A DNA stretch of 15,341 bases from an uncultured Ruminococcus sp. (GTDB lineage: Bacteria; Bacillota; Clostridia; Oscillospirales; Ruminococcaceae): positions 1 to 15,341 of the forward strand of contig CAMCOJ010000016.1 of NCBI GenBank assembly GCA_945876405.1. The letters run 5' to 3'. Position 1 is the stretch's first letter. Every line of letters starts with the position of its first letter. Below, one piece after another: positions 12,721-15,341 of the stretch. The translations under genes and the position numbers were made by a program. The notes beneath the pieces are model-generated. The model made no database searches, was not told the DNA's origin, and saw only the letters and a list, made by a program, of their open reading frames with translations.

Positions 12721-15341
12721 ATGGCAAACAAATGGGTTTATATGTTCAGCGAAGGCGACATGACCATGCGTAATCTTCTCGGTGGTAAGGGTGCTAACCT
12801 TGCAGAAATGACAAGTATCGGTCTTCCTGTACCACAGGGTTTCACAATCACAACAGAAGCTTGTACACAGTATTATGAAGATGGTCGTAAGATTAACGAC
12901 GAAATCATGGCTCAGGCTATGGAAGGTGTTAAGAAGATGGAAGAGATCAACGGCAAGAAGTTCGGCGATCTTAACAATCCTCTCCTCGTTTCAGTTCGTT
13001 CAGGTGCAAGAGCTTCAATGCCTGGTATGATGGATACAATCCTCAACCTTGGTCTTAACGATGATGTTGTTGAATCTATGATCAAGGGCAACCCTGATCC
13101 AGCTTTTAAACGTTTCGTATATGACTCATACAGACGTTTCATCCAGATGTTCTCAGACGTTGTTATGGAAGTTGGTAAGAAGTACTTTGAACAGCTTATC
13201 GACAAGATGAAGGAAGAAAAGGGCGTTCAGTTCGACGTTGATCTTACAGCTGAGGATCTTAAGACTCTTGCTGAACAGTTCAAGGCAGAATACAAGAATC
13301 AGCTCGGCAAGGACTTCCCTTCAGATCCTGTAGAACAGCTCAAGCTTGCTATCGAAGCAGTATTCCGTTCATGGGACAACCCAAGAGCTAACGTTTACAG
13401 AAGAGACAACGATATCCCTTACTCATGGGGTACAGCTGTTAACGTAATGCCAATGGTATTCGGTAACCTTAACAACCAGTCAGGTACAGGTGTTGCATTT
13501 ACACGTGATCCTGGTACAGGTGAAAATAAGCTCATGGGTGAATTCCTCATCAACGCACAGGGCGAAGACGTTGTTGCCGGCGTTCGTACACCAATGCCAA
13601 TTGCTCAGATGGAAAAAGAATTTCCTGAAGCTTATGCTGAATTCATCAAGGTTTGCGAAATCCTTGAAAACCACTACCATGACATGCAGGACATGGAATT
13701 CACAGTTGAAAACAAGAAGCTTTACATGCTCCAGTGCCGTAACGGTAAGAGAACTGCTCAGGCTGCTCTCCAGATCGCTTGCGATCTCGTTAAGGAAGGT
13801 CACAAGACAGAGCAGGAAGCTGTTGCAATGATCGACCCAAGAAACCTCGATACACTTCTCCACCCACAGTTCGACGTTAAGGCTCTCAAGGCTGCTACAC
13901 CTCTCGGCAAGGGTCTCGGCGCTTCACCAGGTGCTGCATGCGGTAAGGTTGTATTCACAGCTGACGACGCTGAAGCATGGGATGCTAAGGGTGAAAAGGT
14001 TATCCTCGTTCGTCTCGAAACATCACCTGAAGATATCACAGGTATGAAGGTTGCTCAGGGTATCCTCACAGTTCGTGGCGGTATGACATCACACGCTGCC
14101 GTTGTTGCACGTGGTATGGGTACATGCTGTGTATCAGGATGCGGCGACATCAAGATGGATGAAGAAAACAAGAAGTTCGAACTCGGCGGCAAGACATTCG
14201 TTGAAGGTGACTACATCTCAATCGACGGTTCAACAGGTAACATCTACGACGGCGTTATCCCAACAGTTGACGCTAAGATCGACGGTAACTTCGGTACAGT
14301 TATGGCCTGGGCTGACAAGTACAGAAAGCTCAAGGTAAGAACAAACGCTGATACACCTGCTGACGCTAAGAAGGCAAGAGAACTCGGCGCTGAAGGTATC
14401 GGTCTCTGCCGTACAGAACACATGTTCTTCGAAGCTTCAAGAATTGCTGCTTTCAGAGAAATGATCTGTTCAGATACAGTTGAAGAAAGAGAAGCTGCTC
14501 TTGCTAAGATCGAACCAATGCAGCAGGCTGACTTCGAAGCTCTCTACGAGGCTCTTGAAGGCTGCCCTGTATGTATCCGTTTCCTCGATCCTCCGCTCCA
14601 CGAATTCGTTCCAACTGAAGAAGCTGACATCGCTGCTCTCGCTAAGGCTCAGAACAAGAGCGTTGAAGACATCAAGAACCTTATCGCTTCACTCCACGAA
14701 TTCAACCCAATGATGGGTCACCGTGGATGCCGTCTTGCTGTAACATACCCAGAAATCGCAAAGATGCAGACAAAGGCTGTTATCAAGGCTGCTATCAACG
14801 TTAAGAAGGCTCATCCGGACTGGGCAGTTAAGCCTGAAATCATGATCCCACTCGTTGGCGACGTTAAGGAACTTCAGTTCGTTAAGAAGGTTGTTGTTGA
14901 AACAGCTGACGCTGAAATCGCTGCTGCAGGTTCAGACCTCAAGTACGAAGTTGGTACAATGATCGAAATTCCAAGAGCTGCTCTTACATCTGACGAAATC
15001 GCTAAGAACGCAGACTTCTTCTGCTTCGGTACAAACGACCTCACACAGATGACATACGGCTTCTCAAGAGACGACGCTGGTAAGTTCCTCGATGCTTACT
15101 ATGATAAAAAGATCTTCGAAAACGATCCGTTTGCTAAGCTCGACCAGGCAGGTGTTGGTAAGCTCATGAAAATGTCAATCGAACTCGGCAGACCTGCAAA
15201 TCCAAACCTCCACATTGGTATCTGCGGCGAACACGGCGGTGACCCATCTTCAGTAGAATTCTGCCACAAGATTGGTCTTGACTACGTTTCATGCTCACCA
15301 TTCAGAGTACCGATCGCAAGACTTGCTGCTGCACAGGCTGC
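12721..15341 (+). CDS. ppdK: Pyruvate, phosphate dikinase (3' end beyond the window)
   Basis: Interconverts pyruvate, ATP and Pi with PEP, AMP and PPi; in anaerobes it commonly serves PPi-linked glycolysis or gluconeogenesis. The 873 codons visible nearly equal the usual 874-880 residues, so only the last few are missing. The N-terminal ATP-grasp region is shown by LLGGKGANLAEM and SVRSGARASMPGMMDTILNLG. The swivelling phosphohistidine domain has His458 in GGMTSHAAVVARGMG, with the regulatory Thr456 position preserved. The C-terminal PEP/pyruvate barrel has GIGLCRTEHMFF, FLDPPLHEF, FGTNDLTQMTYGFSRDD and Cys835 in GICGEHGGDP. Codons are strongly biased (AAG, GGT, GCT, CTC, GAC, AAC) compared with neighbours, a sign of a highly expressed native gene. 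It is divergent from glmU. Confidence 0.98.
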   Translation, partial: MANKWVYMFSEGDMTMRNLLGGKGANLAEMTSIGLPVPQGFTITTEACTQYYEDGRKINDEIMAQAMEGVKKMEEINGKKFGDLNNPLLVSVRSGARASMPGMMDTILNLGLNDDVVESMIKGNPDPAFKRFVYDSYRRFIQMFSDVVMEVGKKYFEQLIDKMKEEKGVQFDVDLTAEDLKTLAEQFKAEYKNQLGKDFPSDPVEQLKLAIEAVFRSWDNPRANVYRRDNDIPYSWGTAVNVMPMVFGNLNNQSGTGVAFTRDPGTGENKLMGEFLINAQGEDVVAGVRTPMPIAQMEKEFPEAYAEFIKVCEILENHYHDMQDMEFTVENKKLYMLQCRNGKRTAQAALQIACDLVKEGHKTEQEAVAMIDPRNLDTLLHPQFDVKALKAATPLGKGLGASPGAACGKVVFTADDAEAWDAKGEKVILVRLETSPEDITGMKVAQGILTVRGGMTSHAAVVARGMGTCCVSGCGDIKMDEENKKFELGGKTFVEGDYISIDGSTGNIYDGVIPTVDAKIDGNFGTVMAWADKYRKLKVRTNADTPADAKKARELGAEGIGLCRTEHMFFEASRIAAFREMICSDTVEEREAALAKIEPMQQADFEALYEALEGCPVCIRFLDPPLHEFVPTEEADIAALAKAQNKSVEDIKNLIASLHEFNPMMGHRGCRLAVTYPEIAKMQTKAVIKAAINVKKAHPDWAVKPEIMIPLVGDVKELQFVKKVVVETADAEIAAAGSDLKYEVGTMIEIPRAALTSDEIAKNADFFCFGTNDLTQMTYGFSRDDAGKFLDAYYDKKIFENDPFAKLDQAGVGKLMKMSIELGRPANPNLHIGICGEHGGDPSSVEFCHKIGLDYVSCSPFRVPIARLAAAQA

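Noticed and set aside
13480..14421. Antisense and alternate-frame open frames inside ppdK
   Set aside because: The strong codon bias of ppdK removes stop codons in other frames; none has an SD or a recognisable domain.
1..15341. CRISPR array, tRNA, rRNA, phage or complete insertion sequence
   Set aside because: No regularly spaced repeats, cloverleaf-like sequence, rRNA segment, transposase or integrase was seen in reading both strands.

Overview
The window looks like a contig from a mesophilic, fibre-degrading Gram-positive anaerobe of the Clostridia, most likely a Ruminococcus (R. flavefaciens-type) or close relative. The reasons are a GH26 mannanase carrying a type I dockerin (a cellulosome subunit), a bacterial pyruvate phosphate dikinase gene, Gram-positive style Shine-Dalgarno (SD) sequences, low-GC intergenic DNA, and a Clostridia-like glmU-pth-mfd order. 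The genus is inferred from gene content, not from a search. Positions 1-41 are not genome: they are an Illumina Nextera i5 index plus transposon adapter left on the contig end.

Layout. (1) 42-1924 (-): secreted GH26 beta-mannanase with signal peptide, CBM35/6-like module, GH26 domain, a linker of six hexapeptide repeats, and a dockerin cut by the adapter. (2) 1925-2265: divergent control region. It holds a mannanase promoter with a LacI-type operator just downstream, a 179-bp MITE-like element inserted between that promoter and the mannanase start, and a strong rnhA promoter. (3) 2266-3853 (+): rnhA and a NifS/IscS-type cysteine desulfurase, 4 bp apart. (4) 3851-4021: four consecutive hairpins, beginning with a perfect 32-bp palindrome, between convergent transcription units. 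(5) 4023-5824 (-): a double zinc-ribbon membrane protein overlapping by ATGA with a TPM-domain membrane protein, resembling the Bacillus YdjG/YdjH pair. (6) 5890-6789 (-): a lipoprotein with a carbohydrate-binding-like beta-sandwich, ending in an intrinsic terminator. (7) 6918-12411 (-): glmU-pth-mfd operon (cell-wall precursor UDP-GlcNAc, peptidyl-tRNA recycling, transcription-coupled repair). (8) 12721-end (+): ppdK, complete except for its last few codons, with an A/T-tract extended -10 promoter and strongly biased codons.

Most genes are housekeeping. The accessory interest lies in the mannanase regulatory region, the zinc-ribbon/TPM pair, and the hairpin cluster. I found no CRISPR array, tRNA, rRNA or complete insertion sequence. 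I do not see a clearly new multi-gene system. The nearest candidate is the stripped-down zinc-ribbon/TPM module, with the neighbouring lipoprotein as a possible third member.
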